DNA from: Gonocerus acuteangulatus
Taxonomy: Eukaryota > Arthropoda > Insecta > Hemiptera > Coreidae
Direction of reading: 5' to 3'
DNA length: 64,000 bases
Assembly (NCBI GenBank): GCA_946811695.1
Contig: OX328123.1
Location: forward strand, 125,413,896 to 125,477,895
The notes beneath the pieces were generated by a model that was not told the origin of the DNA, ran no database searches, and saw only the letters and a program-made list of their open reading frames with translations. Below are positions 10,165-21,997 of the stretch, one piece after another. A program made the position numbers and the translations under genes. How positions within the stretch are numbered: position 1 is the stretch's first letter; every line of letters starts with the position of its first letter.

Positions 10165-11460
10165 AACTCCGACTCGCAGGAACTACGCAGGTAAAGTGAG
10201 GTAAATAGAAAACATCAGAAGTATGGTAGTAAAAAATATTCACAAGGCATTCCGCTCGGAAATCTATTTTTATAATAACGAAATATTGTTTCTAATTTTA
10301 AATATCCTGTTTTATTGCCAAATACATTGTTGGCCTATAATCAATTAAAAAACTTACATGCAATAAAAAAACTAACGGTAACAGAAAAAAGAACCGTTCA
10401 AAAAAAGATAAACCAACTACTTTAAAGTTTTAAGGACTTATTTCTCAAAATGTGGCTCTCCCATCAACTATTCCCTCCGAACATTCCAAGTAGAGAATTT
10501 ATTAAGCTTTCGAATGACCACCTTCCACTTACCACGAATCCTAACCGTTTTCGAGATATTACGGAAAATATACGAAGTTCTCAAAACTTTTTATGTCTAT
10601 TAATGAAATCTTTTATTCTAATCCTTCCTTAACTCCAAACGTAACCAAAATTTAAGCATATTTGTTTATATGAATTTGAAACTTGCAGAAAATATTTTAA
10701 CTTAATCCGGTGATTCTAAGTACCCTAATCAAAAACATTATTCGACGAGCATTTTTCCACTTTTCTCGAAATAGATTTTTAGCGACCACCCTATTGTACA
10801 TGTACAGGCTGACCTCATGACGCAATCCGGAAGTGCCGACTAGAAAATTTTACGTTTCAGAACCCCTAGAGGACGAAAATAACGGTGGTTCAAATTTGTA
10901 TATATATTGTCTGTTCGCGGTCTACCTAAGCGAGTAATGTTCCGATTTTGATGAAATTTGGTACAAAAATCTTTCGTCTAATTTGAAAGGTCAATTTCGT
11001 TAACCGGAACATGGTTTATGGAGCGAAATTTGCGTGAAAAAAATCATTACTTCATATGCTTACAAATTCTTGTTATATAGGTTCCCTGGCCTAGAAAAAC
11101 GAATGAAACATTTTTAAGGCGATATCACTAACCGTTTTTAAGAAAATTGGAAAAATAGATGTTGAATAAAGTTTTTGGTTTGGGTATTTAGAATACTAGG
11201 ATTCATTAAAAATATTTTCTGTATGTTTGAAATTCATGTAAACAAATATATTTTAATTTTGGTTACGTTCGGAGTTAAGGAAGGATTAGAATAAAATATT
11301 TTATTAACAGACTTGAAAAGTTTTGGGAACTTCGTATATTTTCCTTAATATCTCGAAAACGGTTGGGAAACTTGATAAGCGGCGCAATTTAGAAAATCTT
11401 CGAAATATGATCTGCTTTCAACAATCGTTTTTTTCTGCTGGTGAACATTAAAGTCCACCT
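10165..11460. mobile_element. Two family H1 copies in inverted arrangement
   Basis: A forward copy starts with CTCCGACTCGCAGGAACTACGC near 10168 and passes the H1 blocks TTATTTCTC, TTTTCGAGATATTACGG and CCTTCCTTAACTCCAAACGT up to about 10790. A reversed copy then begins at about 10800 with GACCTCATGACGCAATCCGG, a shortened (TA)n and GTCTGTTCGCGG, and ends near 11460. Both are diverged and incomplete. Confidence 0.75.
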
Positions 11461-11668
11461 GGAGCTTCTTTTTAAATAATATATTCTTCATTATAATGCA
11501 TTAATCAATGATGAAATATTTAATTCAACATCTCTGTAGATAAATTCAGTATTATAATTTCTTTGCACAAAATGACGTTTTGTACTTACACATGCATTTT
11601 TTTGTATGGTTAATAGGATATGAAGTAAAATTCAGCAAACATCATCTTTGTGAGAAAGGACATGTAGA
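11461..11668. other. Unassigned AT-rich sequence
   Basis: Between H1 and a possible LINE remnant; nothing recognised. Confidence 0.4.
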
Positions 11669-12052
11669 TTATATTTCAACGGGCCTAACAATTGAGAGTA
11701 CGTTTAAACGGGTCTGCCTTACTGAAAAGGATGGCTCAAGGTAGTGAGAGTACGGTGAACGAAGACGTCGTTCCTCCTGATGGGAAAGAATGACTATTGC
11801 AAAAACTTCACTTGTGTATTCGCCTTGAAGAGAAAGAGTGTTGCTGCAGTGGGAGGAGATTTCAGGATTTATATGAGCGAAGAGTTTACTGTAAAATCTA
11901 TATAGAAATGAAAGGGATATTAACGTTTCTTGGAGATGGGACTTTGGATTAAAACATTTAAATATGTCTAATATTCTAAGAGTTCTGAGGTTTAGACCCA
12001 TATCGGGGAAGTATTGTTGTGGCCATAGTTCGAATCTAGCAAAAGATGTCAA
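11669..12052 (-). pseudogene. Possible LINE ORF2 C-terminal remnant
   Basis: A 127-codon minus-strand frame without stops. The segment LISLSFLYRFYSKL resembles the LCVFYRYYxG block of some LINE C-termini, and a later YLEPSFSVRQTRLN resembles the (R)SFxxRTxRxWN block that follows. No zinc finger or polymerase motif is visible, so this assignment is tentative. Confidence 0.35.
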
Positions 12053-12639
12053 AACCTATTAACTGGAAGATTTCCGTTTTGGTTGCTCGGTTATTACATG
12101 CTTGACCTCGAAAGGGTATATAGGCCTTGGAGGAAAGGATATTGGGAGGAAGAAATCAAGGAATTCCATTAATTTTTAATAATGAGACAGACCATAGTGC
12201 TTGGAGAGGGGAGAGTAAAGGAATTTTTAAAAGACAAGAGAGAAGAATATTCGGTAGGCCAAAATGCCTTCTTTACTATGGTCAGGAAACATAACGTGGT
12301 GTTATTTAAATATTCTATCTGCTATATAGAAGTACATAAAATAGAGAAGAAAATGATACAATATTCTTAGTGATGGAAATAAATTAGCTATTTCACAAGT
12401 ACAGAAATCCTTTTTCGGTCTTGTGTCCTTAGAATATTACATATTCAGGTTTGAAACGGGTTCATAAGTGCGAATAATAAAAATTAATTGCTTTCGACGA
12501 TAGAGCTTTTTAATTCACATGCAAGTGTGAATTTATAGACATCTTTTCCACGCTCGTAAAGCTCAAGATGAGACACATTTCCAAACACATGTAGTATTCT
12601 CATTAATCGCTTGCATGATGTCCAATCTTATTATTATTA
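12053..12639. other. Unassigned AT-rich sequence
   Basis: A 62-codon plus-strand frame at 12182-12370 has no recognised domain. No terminal repeats were found. Confidence 0.4.
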
Positions 12640-13030
12640 TTTTTTTTATATATTTTTTTTATGAATGAATTAATGAATTGTTATATTTTACAGTTATATT
12701 AAAATATTTACAAATTAAATTAATAATAAGAAAATCTCTCCAGAATGGACATCTGTCCGCCTCCGGGAGCCCGCTTAAATATTCTGATACAAGTAATTGC
12801 TCGTAACGGTATGCTTATCTAAGAAATCCCTTTAATTTAGCCTAATCCTAACCATTAATATATGAAGTAATTGAGGATTCTTCTAAGGCTGATTTCTTGA
12901 ACCACGGTTTTCTAAATTTATTTAATATTGAGAATTTCCCCAAAAAAAGTGAAAAAGCTGTTTCATTTGCATTTGTATAGCACATACTGCACCTATATTT
13001 TTTAGTAGGGTCCCACGACATATAGTTTAG
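12640..13030 (-). pseudogene. LINE 3' end with C-terminal zinc-finger remnant
   Basis: The minus strand reads CSMCYTNANETAFS, then FSILNKFRKPWF and ITSYINGLGL, the same order as the CxxC, HFLGxCPxL and YING blocks of LINE C-termini seen at 7887. It then enters GGGCTCCCGGAGGCGGACAG and an AT-rich tail ending in an A-rich tract (T-rich on the plus strand near 12640). Several substitutions in the cysteine/histidine positions show decay. Confidence 0.6.
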
Positions 13031-13610
13031 ATTTGGAGTTCACATCAATAATTAATTTCAAAAAATGGCAGGTCTAAATTTTATCATTTCATGTTATAGA
13101 CATTCCTTTAACTATTTTGGTAATTTATCAATTAATATGTTTTATTCAATACAGAGTGAAAACGTATCTTTCCAAATCATTGGTGAGAATAAATTTTTGG
13201 ATATTACGAGTACTCATATCTCAGGAGGCAATCTTTGTTCAGCATAATTGATAATTTTTATGATATAAGTAAAATGCATTTTAAGAGTGAAAATATATAT
13301 TGTTTTAATTGCAGTTTCCAAATATAAACTTTAGTTTGATATGCTACTTGTATGACCAAATAAAGAATTTGACTAATTTGTTGGCTATCTTATTCCTTTT
13401 TTTTCTAGCTACAATATTTTACTACTGGGAATTTAATTCTTCAAAATTAACAGCCACCAAATCATATTCAGTCATTTTTTAGTCTTAGGTAATTTTTCCT
13501 ATGGTAATGGGTTAGGGACAATTATGGAGAACTCCCTACCCAGATAGTTTTAATAGCTTACTACCTGTACATCATTACTACATTCATGGTTTACTTTCCA
13601 TCTTTCTTTC
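13031..13610. other. Unassigned AT-rich sequence
   Basis: A 60-codon plus-strand frame at 13065 lacks any recognised feature. Otherwise no structure was found before the minisatellite. Confidence 0.4.
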
Positions 13611-14871
13611 ATGGTTAGCCCTTTTACGGCCCGTTCGGACGTGGTGCTGGTAGTGCAGTTCTGTCGTGGTTAGCCCTTTTACAGCCCGTTTGGGCGTCGT
13701 GCTGGTAGTGCAGTTCTGTCGTGGTTAGCCCTTTTACGGCCCGTTCGGACGTGGTGCTGGTAGTGCAGTTCTGTCGTGGTTAGCCCTTTTACAGCCCGTT
13801 TGGACGCGGTGCTGGTAGTGCAGTTCTGTCGCGGTTAGCCCTTTTACGGCCCGTTTGGACATGGTGCTGGTAGTGCAGTTCTGTCGTGGTTAGCCCTTTT
13901 ACAGCCCGTTTGGACGTGGTGCTGGTAGTGCAGTTCTGTCGTGGTTAGCCCTTTTACTGCCCGTTTGGACGTGGTGCTGGTAGTGCAGTTCTGTCGTGGT
14001 TAGCCCTTTTACAGCCCGTTTGGACGTGGTGCTGGTAGTGCAGTTCTGTCGTGGTTAGCCCTTTTACAGCCCGTATGGACGTGGTGCTGTTAGTGCAGTT
14101 CTGTCGTGGTTAGCCCTTTTACTGCCCGTTTGGACGTGGTGCTGTTAGTGCAGTTCTGTCGTGGTTAGCCCTTTTACAGCCCGTTTGGACGTGGTGCTGG
14201 TAGGGCAGTTCTGTCGTGGTTATCCCTTTTACTGCCCGTTTGGACGTGGTGCAGGTAGTGCAGTTCTGTCGTGGTTAGCCCTTTTACAGCCCGTTTGGAC
14301 GCGGTGCTGGTAGTGCAGTTCTGTCGCGGTTAGCCCTTTTACGGCCCGTTTGGACGTGGTGCTGGTAGTGCAGTTCTGTCGTGGTTAGCCCTTTTACAGC
14401 CCGTATGGACGTGGTGCTGTTAGTACAGTTCTGTCGTGGTTAGCCCTTTTACTGCCCGTTTGGACGTGGTGCTGTTAGTGCAGTTCTGTCTTGGGTAGCC
14501 CTTTTACTGCCCGTTTGGACGTGGTGCTGGTAGTGCAGTTCTGTCGTGGTTATCCCTTTTACTGCCCGTTTGGACGTGGTGCTGGTAGTGCAGTTCTGTC
14601 GTGGTTAGCCCTTTTACTGCCCGTTTGGACGTGGTGCTGGTAGTGCAGTTCTGTCGTGGTTAGCCCTTTTACAGCCCGTTTGGACGTGGTGCTGGTAGTG
14701 CAGTTCTGTCGTGGTTATCCCTTTTACTGCCCGTTTGGACGTGGTGCAGGTAGTGCAGTTCTGTCGTGGTTAGCCCTTTTACTGCCCTTTTGGACGTATT
14801 GCTGGTAGTGCAGTTCTGTCGTGGTTAGCCCTTTTACTGCCCGTTTGGACGCGGTGCTGGTAGTGCAGTTC
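13611..14871 (+). repeat. 55-bp minisatellite, 23 copies
   Basis: The unit starts GTGGTTAGCCCTTTTAC and ends GTGCAGTTCTGTC. Unit starts fall every 55 bp (13666, 13721, ... 14821), 23 units with no length change. Variants cluster at a few sites (ACGGC/ACAGC/ACTGC, CCGTTTGG/CCGTTCGG/CCGTATGG, GTGG/GCGG, CTGGTAG/CTGTTAG). Because 55 is not a multiple of three it cannot encode a simple peptide repeat. It is GC-richer than the surroundings. Confidence 0.97.
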
Positions 14872-16211
14872 GTCTCTAGATGCCGATGCAGTAACTCAAG
14901 TATCGCGTCTCTCTTTCCATGGCTCAGTTCTACCATATCCTCTTTTAACTCTTATGATTTTTGCTCTTATTATGGGTAGAGTCAGAGCGCATATAGTTGC
15001 ATCGCTCATTTACGTTTCGTCAAGAAACCTTTATTACTGCACCAATTCGCTTGCCACTCAATTTCCATTCCAATTACGCTGCCTACTCTTTCTACATTTC
15101 AGGAGCGGTATTTATCAGGAATCTGGGTCTTCGGCAGCTGGCGGAGTTTATCGGGGAACTATAATTGTTTTTTTATACTTTGGTCCTCCTTATAATTCCC
15201 TCATTTATTCCACGTTCAAAGGATTATTACTTTGATCCCCAGCGCGTACACTGCCGCCTTAGAAAATCATAATTTTTAATTTTTCTAAATTTACAATTAT
15301 ATTCCAGAGTGAACAAAATTGAGATCATGTGTTAATCATTATTTGTAGAGTAAGAGAGTCAGTAGCAAGCCACGCTTCGTCTACAGATAAAAGGCATTCA
15401 ATTTAGAGTTGGTCAATGCTTACCCCCTCCCCAAAAACTACCAAATCGATTAATAAACTGGGGAAAAAACTGGAGTCATTCTTGTCTGAGACTTACACCA
15501 TACTAACGGTATATTTCTTTTACTCATATAGATATTCGGTGAAGAATTTGGATTCATACATATATAAGTCCAGCGAAAGCTGTGAGAGATGGTTTCTATC
15601 GGCAACTGCTATGTCCGGTATGTAGCTCGCTTATTCCGAGGAATTTCATCTCAGTCCGAATTCCTTCCAGTCGCTCTGAAAACGCATAACTCCCGCTTAT
15701 AAGATTCCTCCATATATATCTAGTGATGTCCGATTCATTCCAATATTCTTATGTTTTCACTAAAACCCCTTTGAATATAAAAACTTTTTCCCCCTACTTC
15801 GTTCAAGTAGGTATAAACCCTTTTTTGTTAGTATATTTAGACAAAATGATTCTAAAATAATAGTAATAAAAACTATTTTTAGCATCAAAACACCTTATAA
15901 GCTCTAATGTATTCAAGAACTTGAATAATGCAACCAGGGAGAGTTGACATTAAACTATGCATACATGTAGATTTACAAAGAAAACTAGCCACGAAATATT
16001 ATTTGATCGGACTTATTATATTGTTATTAATGAGCATCCGAAACCAAAGCGATAATATTATCATATATACTACCAACCATAGAATTTACACATATATATC
16101 CAGTTAAAGGAATAATAACATTTCTAATTATACTAAGCTATATATAAACATGGACATCCACTAATTCAATTAATCATATTTATAAAAAAACAAACTGCTA
16201 AAATAAAAACC
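14872..16211. other. Unassigned sequence after the minisatellite
   Basis: The minus strand next to the array (about 14880-14950) reads KEDMVELSHGKRDAILELLH, which looks protein-like and continues into the array for some codons. It is preceded by a stop codon and I recognise no family. Frames on the plus strand at 14954 and 15416 are not recognised either. 15640-16200 is AT-rich with nothing seen. Confidence 0.35.
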
Positions 16212-16410
16212 ATATGGTCCCCTTTTGGTCCAGTGTGGCTAACGTCTTAGCTTCTCATGCCGTAGATGCGGGTTCGAGTCCCACAAGCAGAGGGTTGAGT
16301 TTTTCTTTTAAGGGCCATGGTAAAAAAATTCCCGATGCAACATGGATGTTTAGGAAGATCGGCAGCCTATAGATGGCCCAGCGCTAATGGCCTATATGTC
16401 GAAAAAATAA
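16212..16410 (+). mobile_element. tRNA-derived SINE, second subfamily
   Basis: The head has GTGGCTAACGTCTTAG (A box region) and GCGGGTTCGAGTCCC (B box), followed by a body with GGGCCATGGTAAAAAAATTC and GCAACATGGATG. The tail CAGCGCTAATGGCC resembles the main SINE tail. It ends in AAAAAATAAAATAATAAAAA. Possible imperfect TSD AATAAAAACCA/AATAAAAAACA. The head differs from the more common SINE here, so this is a separate subfamily. Confidence 0.78.
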
Positions 16411-16539
16411 AATAATAAAAAACATCTCTTAAATAACAAAATGTTTTCCCGGCCTCATCAACCGATGAAAATATTGAAAATTATTTTTCGTTTTTGGATA
16501 AATATATAATTATTGTGTTTGGCGTCGACCTATAATTTC

Positions 16540-17880
16540 CAAAATTGATGAATGGGGAATACTAGGGAACCGTTGAAACTAATAATTGATTTTCTTTCGG
16601 AAAATACCTTCCGAGTGAGACAAGGAAACTACACATCTGACCCAGAAATTCAGGAAAACGGAGTCTCACAAAGATGTGTATTTATAACTATTTTATTTAA
16701 AATACGAATAGATAACCTTAAAGATTATAAATATAATGGGGCTTACTGTCTGTTTGCCGACGACCTACTCATATATAAAATGAACATCCTTCCAGATCGC
16801 TGAAAATTCAATTCAAAACTCAACGCATTCGTTGGAAAATTGGAGCATAAATAATGGTCTTATATTTTCTATTGAAAAGAAAAAAATCCATAGTATTTAC
16901 AAGGAGAAGACTACAAACACTACCCCAAATTACACTTAACCAAACAATAATACCTAGCAATACAACATTAAAATGTTTTGATTAAAAAAAAAATCATATT
17001 TGACCAAAAACTGATTTGGATACCACACATAAAAGCAACGGCTGATGAATGTAAAAGGTCTATAGATGTCCTAAAAATAATCACTACAACAAAGTGGGGA
17101 GCAGATAAAAAGACAATGCTTATGTTTTATCGCTCCTTCATTAGATCGATATTAGATTATGGATGTGTGGCATATGGATCAGCCAGAAGTAGTTTCATAA
17201 AAATCCTAGACACCATACACACCGCAGGCCTTCGCTTCTCTATAGGAGCTTTTAGGAGTAGCCCAATATTTAGTTTGTACGCAGAAACAGGTGAAACACC
17301 ATTACATATCCGTACAGATATCCTTGCAGTTTCTCTGATGCATAAATACAAAGCACTAGGCTACTCTCTGAATCGTCAAATAAGTGTTCACAACACACTT
17401 TCATTAATATACTCATGCCGACCATAGGAACAAAGTCCATTCAGTATTAGATACTTAAATACCGAAATACTGGATTGCGGCAAACTACAAAAATCTTCCT
17501 AGCTTTTAAAAAAATATATTTATTAACACAACATTAGCAACATATAATAAGAGTGATCCAATGTCAAAATTCATCTTTAAAAATAATTATGAAGCCCTTA
17601 TTATTGAAAATGTAGGAAAACTCTTCATTTATACTGATGGCTATAAATCAGATGTGGGAGACACAGCTGTAATAGAAAACAAATTGTAAGCAAAAAAATT
17701 AACAATAACTGCAGTATCTTTACAGCTGAATTCCTTATCGGTCTAAACAACACACCCGAAACTGACTACAGAGACAATATTTTATTTACTCTTTAAGCGC
17801 AATGACAGCACTTACCGGTAGATAAACAATCCATCCATTACTGACAGAAATTATTAATAAGATACAAACAAAAATGCACA
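16540..17880 (+). pseudogene. LINE reverse transcriptase and RNase H remnant
   Basis: Degenerate non-LTR polyprotein in several frames. 16552-16803 holds the RT palm region: IIDFLSENTFRVR, then QENGVSQRCVFITILF and the catalytic LFADDLLIY (FADD). 16978-17427 is the thumb and following block, with WIPHIKATADECKRSIDVLK, MFYRSFIRSILDYGCVAYGSA and LDTIHTAGLRFSIGAFR. 17620 onward shows the start of RNase H (FIYTDGYKSDVGDTA). Order and motifs fit a jockey/I-type insect LINE. Frameshifts at about 16805 and 17430 and many stops make it inactive. Both ends are missing. Confidence 0.85.
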
Positions 17881-17904
17881 GTTTGATAAAGTCGCTCGTC
17901 AATA

Positions 17905-19116
17905 CTAAAAAAAAAAAGTCCCACTCGCAGGAACTGCAACATCTCGAAGAAATGGAATAGATTAGGCGGATAATTCTTAAAACTCATTCTTGAGGAAGGC
18001 TGTATAAGTCAATACAATTATGCACTGAAAACGTACTCACTCTTCGACTACTACTCAGGAGGCTCAATTCCAAACAAAAAATATTCGTTGTCATGTTAAG
18101 TATCTTGTTTTATTAGCAAATTTATTTTACTGTTGTAATCAACTGTAAATATGTGCTTCATAGCGAATAAAATTCCATTCTCTCGTGGGTAATATCTTTT
18201 TATAAAATAAGAAATAATGATAACTGCAGTTGTTACAATATGAGGAAGGTTATAAGCAAAGGAGAATTAAAAACAAACACATGTATACGCCATCATTATT
18301 AGCCACTGCCATCATGACTATCACAGCCACTCCAAACTTATTACCAATACCTTTCACAGTTTCTTGGCTTATTTTACTAAAATACTAATTTTAATAATAA
18401 ATGCAATTTACAACAAAAAACAACTAATTAAAAAGTGAGATAAACAAAGACAAAACACGGTTTAAAACAACAAAAGAAAATCGTTTGAAACTTTAAGGGC
18501 TTATATCTCTGATTGCCATTGCCCCATCGAATATTGCGTCAGAACCTTTTTTGGAGAGAATTTAGCAAGCGCTCCAATGTTCACCTTCCACTTACCACGA
18601 TTTCCCAACCGTTTATGAGATATTTACAAAAAATGTACGAAGATCCGAAAACGTTTCATGTCTATTTATAAAAAAATTGTTTCGCATACTTCCTTAACTC
18701 CAAATGTAACCAACATTTAAACATCTTAGTTGAGATGAATTTCCAAGATGTAGAAAATATTTTAAATGAATCCCGAGATTTTAAGTATGCAAAAACAAAT
18801 AATGAGTTACAAAAACATTTTTTCCACTCAAAAACGGTTACAGATATCGCCTTAAAAATGGTTTCATTCGTTTTCCTATGTTAAGAAACCTATAAAACAA
18901 GTACCTGCAAGCATATGAACTCAAAAACGTAGGCGTTACGATTTTTTTTTGCGCAACTTTTGCCCTAAACACCATCTTCCAGTGGGCGGATTCTGCTGGT
19001 TAACGAACTCGACCTTTCAAATTAGACGACATATTTTTGTACCAAATTCCATCAAAATCGGACTATTTTTGAGCTTGCTAGAGAGCGAACAGACAAAGAT
19101 ATATATATATATATAT

Positions 19117-19176
<60 letters not shown>

Positions 19177-19315
19177 ATTTTAACCATATTTTCGTGGTAA
19201 TAATGGGGTCTGAAACGAGAAAGTTTCAGTCCAGTCGGCTATTCCGGATTGCGTCGTGAGGTCAACCTCATAAGCGGGTTTCCTCCCAATGGAGGGAGGG
19301 AGGAACCCCGCTAAA
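17905..19315 (+). mobile_element. Family H1 copy, near full length
   Basis: Starts AAAAAGTCCCACTCGCAGGAACTGC and passes the core blocks (TTATATCTCTGATTGCC, CTTCCTTAACTCCAAATG, TTTCATTCGTTTTCC, GGTTAACGAACTCGACC). It then reaches GAGCGAACAGACAAA and a (TA)n tract at 19098-19175, and the terminal block with CGTCGTGAGGTCAACCTCATAAGCGGG and GGAGGGAGGGAGGAACCCCGCT. No open frame belongs to it, so it is non-autonomous. Confidence 0.85.
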
Positions 19316-19544
19316 ACTACCATTACCAAGAAGAAGTTAGCAACTGTGGCTTTCACGTTGTGATAAGTTATAAACCTATTGCTTACCAGTCCTGAGAAAA
19401 TGAGTTTTCCGTAAGAGCATATAAACTAAAAAAAGTCCGACTCGCAGGAACTGCATCATCTTAGCGCGGTTCCGTTCTTATATCTAGACTCATTTAAAAT
19501 GATTAAAATAGAAGCTGTTATTATTTTGGGACCACATATTTAGA

Positions 19545-19690
19545 AAGCATGAAGATTAGATAGTTAGCCGCCGAGGTGATAAGTAAAGATGGAATGGTTG
19601 GGATTCGGCTAAAGAAACCTCAATACGATTTTTGTTAAAAAATCTATATTTAGGACGTTTTGGCTACTCATTGGTAGCCTTCGTCAGCAA
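19545..19690 (-). mobile_element. Penelope terminal-repeat fragment
   Basis: The reverse complement of this stretch matches 41205-41345 behind the Penelope ORF: GCTGACGAAGGCTACCAATG, GTAGCC, AACGTCC, ATATAGATTTTTT, then GGTTTCTTTAGCCGAATCCC and CACCTCGGCGGCTAACTATC. No coding part is attached. Confidence 0.75.
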
Positions 19691-20118
19691 TGAAAGTGTC
19701 GGGAGGCAGAGGAGGACCAAAGTTGACAGTTCCATCTTTACTTTCAAGAAAGGTCATACTTACGATCTTACCTGCATGGGTTCCCGCCCTAGGAAGGACC
19801 CCGCTAGGCATTTGAAAAACTATATCTTGGAAATCCATATCTCTAAGATTAAATTGTTTTTCTTATTTTTCTTAACCTGATTTATTATCAAATACATTAT
19901 CCAAATATAAGCAGTCAAAAAATAACAAGGAATAAAAACAGACAAAAGAACAGTTCGAATCAGCGAAATCAATTACTTCAAAGTTTTAAGCACTTATTTC
20001 TCCGATTGACATCGTCTAATCAAAACTTTCATCAAACCTTTTTTGTAGAGCATTTAGTAAGCTTTCTAATGGTATTCTTCCGTTTCCCAAGATTCTCAAC
20101 CTTTTTCGAGATATTAAG

Positions 20119-20185
20119 GCGCTAATGGCCATGATGTAGATGCGCCGTAAAAAAAAAAAAAAAAAAATAAAAAAATAAAAAAAAA

Positions 20186-20217
<32 letters not shown>
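20119..20217 (+). mobile_element. SINE tail-only insertion
   Basis: Only the last ~40 bp of the SINE tail (GCGCTAATGGCC through GATGCGCCGTAAA) plus a long A-rich tract with T interruptions, inserted into H1. The H1 sequence ATTAAGG is present at both sides as a short TSD. The tRNA head is absent. Confidence 0.75.
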
Positions 20218-20219
<2 letters not shown>

Positions 20220-20686
20220 AAGGAACGTATACAAAGTTCCCAAAACTTTTCATGTCTGTTCATAAAATATTTTATTCTAACCCTTCCTTAACTCCAAACG
20301 TAACATAACTTTCAACATATTAGTTTTAATGAAAGTAGAACATGCAGATAATGTTTCAACTGAATCCCGTGATTCTAAGTACCCAAACCAAAAACGGTAT
20401 TCAAAAACTATTGATCCAATTTTCTCGAAAACGGTTAAAGCTATCGCCTTGAAAATGGTTTCATTCGTTTTCCTAGCCCAAGAAGCCTATAAAAAGAGTA
20501 CTTACAAGCTTATGAACTCAAAAACATAAGCGTTACGATTTTTTCTGCGCGAATTTCGCCCCCCCCCATCTTCCAGTGGGCGGATTTTGCTGGTTAACGA
20601 TCTTGACCTTTCAAATTGGACGACTGATTTTTGTACCAAATTTCATCAAAATCGGACCATCAGGGAAGCCAGAAATGAGCGAACAG

Positions 20687-20753
<67 letters not shown>

Positions 20754-20794
20754 TGTAAGGCCCCGTTTTCCCTTTGGCCTTGTTAAGTGAATAA

Positions 20795-20895
<101 letters not shown>

Positions 20896-21035
20896 AATTT
20901 GAACCACCGTTATTTTCGGTCCCTAGGGGTTCTGAAACGCGAAATTTTCTTGTCGGCACTTCCGGATTGTTTCATTGTATCAACCTTATAAGCGGGGTTC
21001 CTCCCTATGGGGGAGGGAGGAACCGCACTAAAAAA

Positions 21036-21997
21036 GATAAAGGGTTTTAAAACAGTGTCGTATGAAGCAGCCTGCGTCCTAGCGAAAATAGTACCTATAG
21101 AATTAATTGCAAAACAATATACAGACCAATATAAATTTGTTAAAACCTCAGAAAACATTGACGATTTCAGAAATAGTCAAATTGAAAAAGAATGAAAATG
21201 TGCAATGTGGCCTCACCCATCTGAGTTTCCAATCTTAAAAAATCCCAACAAAAATTACAATATCCAATTAACAATTTATACTGATGGAAGTAAGGAAGGC
21301 GAAAACGTTGGCTGTGCTTCAGTGGTATTTATTAACGACGAACCCACGGACGTACATAAATACAGACTGGGACAAAACTGTACAAACATACAAGTAGAAC
21401 AATACGCAGTACTTGAAAGTTTGCGACTAATAAAGACTAAATACAGACACTATAATAATGCAATTTTATACACAGACAGCAAGACGACCTTACAAAAACT
21501 GACAAATCGTTCGATACATGACTCGCTAACAGAAGAAATAAGGAAACATGTGACAGAAATACAAAACATAACATAAACATATATTTTAAGTGGATAAGAG
21601 GACACTCTGGAAATATGGGGAACGAATTAGCTGATAAAGCAGCTAAAGCTGCCGCAAAAAGTCCCCAGTTACCAGTTTGTTACGATAAGATATCGAAAAA
21701 ACACTTAAAATATATGTTACAAACTAAGACTATACAAACTTGGGAAAACCGCTGGACAAATACTAACAAAGGGACACACTTAAAGCTATTCATACCACAA
21801 ATTCAAACATATTTAAAAAAAAAAAAACTATGACAGATTTTTACACAACACAACTTGTGACAGGACATGGATCAATAAACTCATACTTACACCGTTTCAA
21901 AATCACAAACAGAAACACTTGTCCATGCGAATTTCTTACGGAACAAACTTACCAACACTTAATATACGACTGCCGACTACTAATACAGGAACGGACA
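21036..21997 (+). pseudogene. LINE RNase H and C-terminal zinc finger
   Basis: After GFKTVSYEAACVLAKIVPIE, typical of the region before RNase H in R1-like LINEs, comes an RNase H domain: TIYTDGSK (first Asp) and VEQYAVLESL (Glu), then AILYTDSKTTL (second Asp) and WIRGHSGNMGNELADKAAKA (His and last Asp). All four catalytic carboxylates are kept. 21830-21997 reads LVTGHGSINSYLHRFKI and CPCEFLTEQTYQHLIYDC, the C-terminal zinc finger. Frame changes at about 21195, 21560 and the A tract at 21820 break it. The polymerase is absent, cut off at the H1 boundary. Confidence 0.87.

Noticed and set aside
13611..14871. CRISPR-like array
   Set aside because: The whole 55-bp unit is repeated with no unique spacers; this is a eukaryotic minisatellite.
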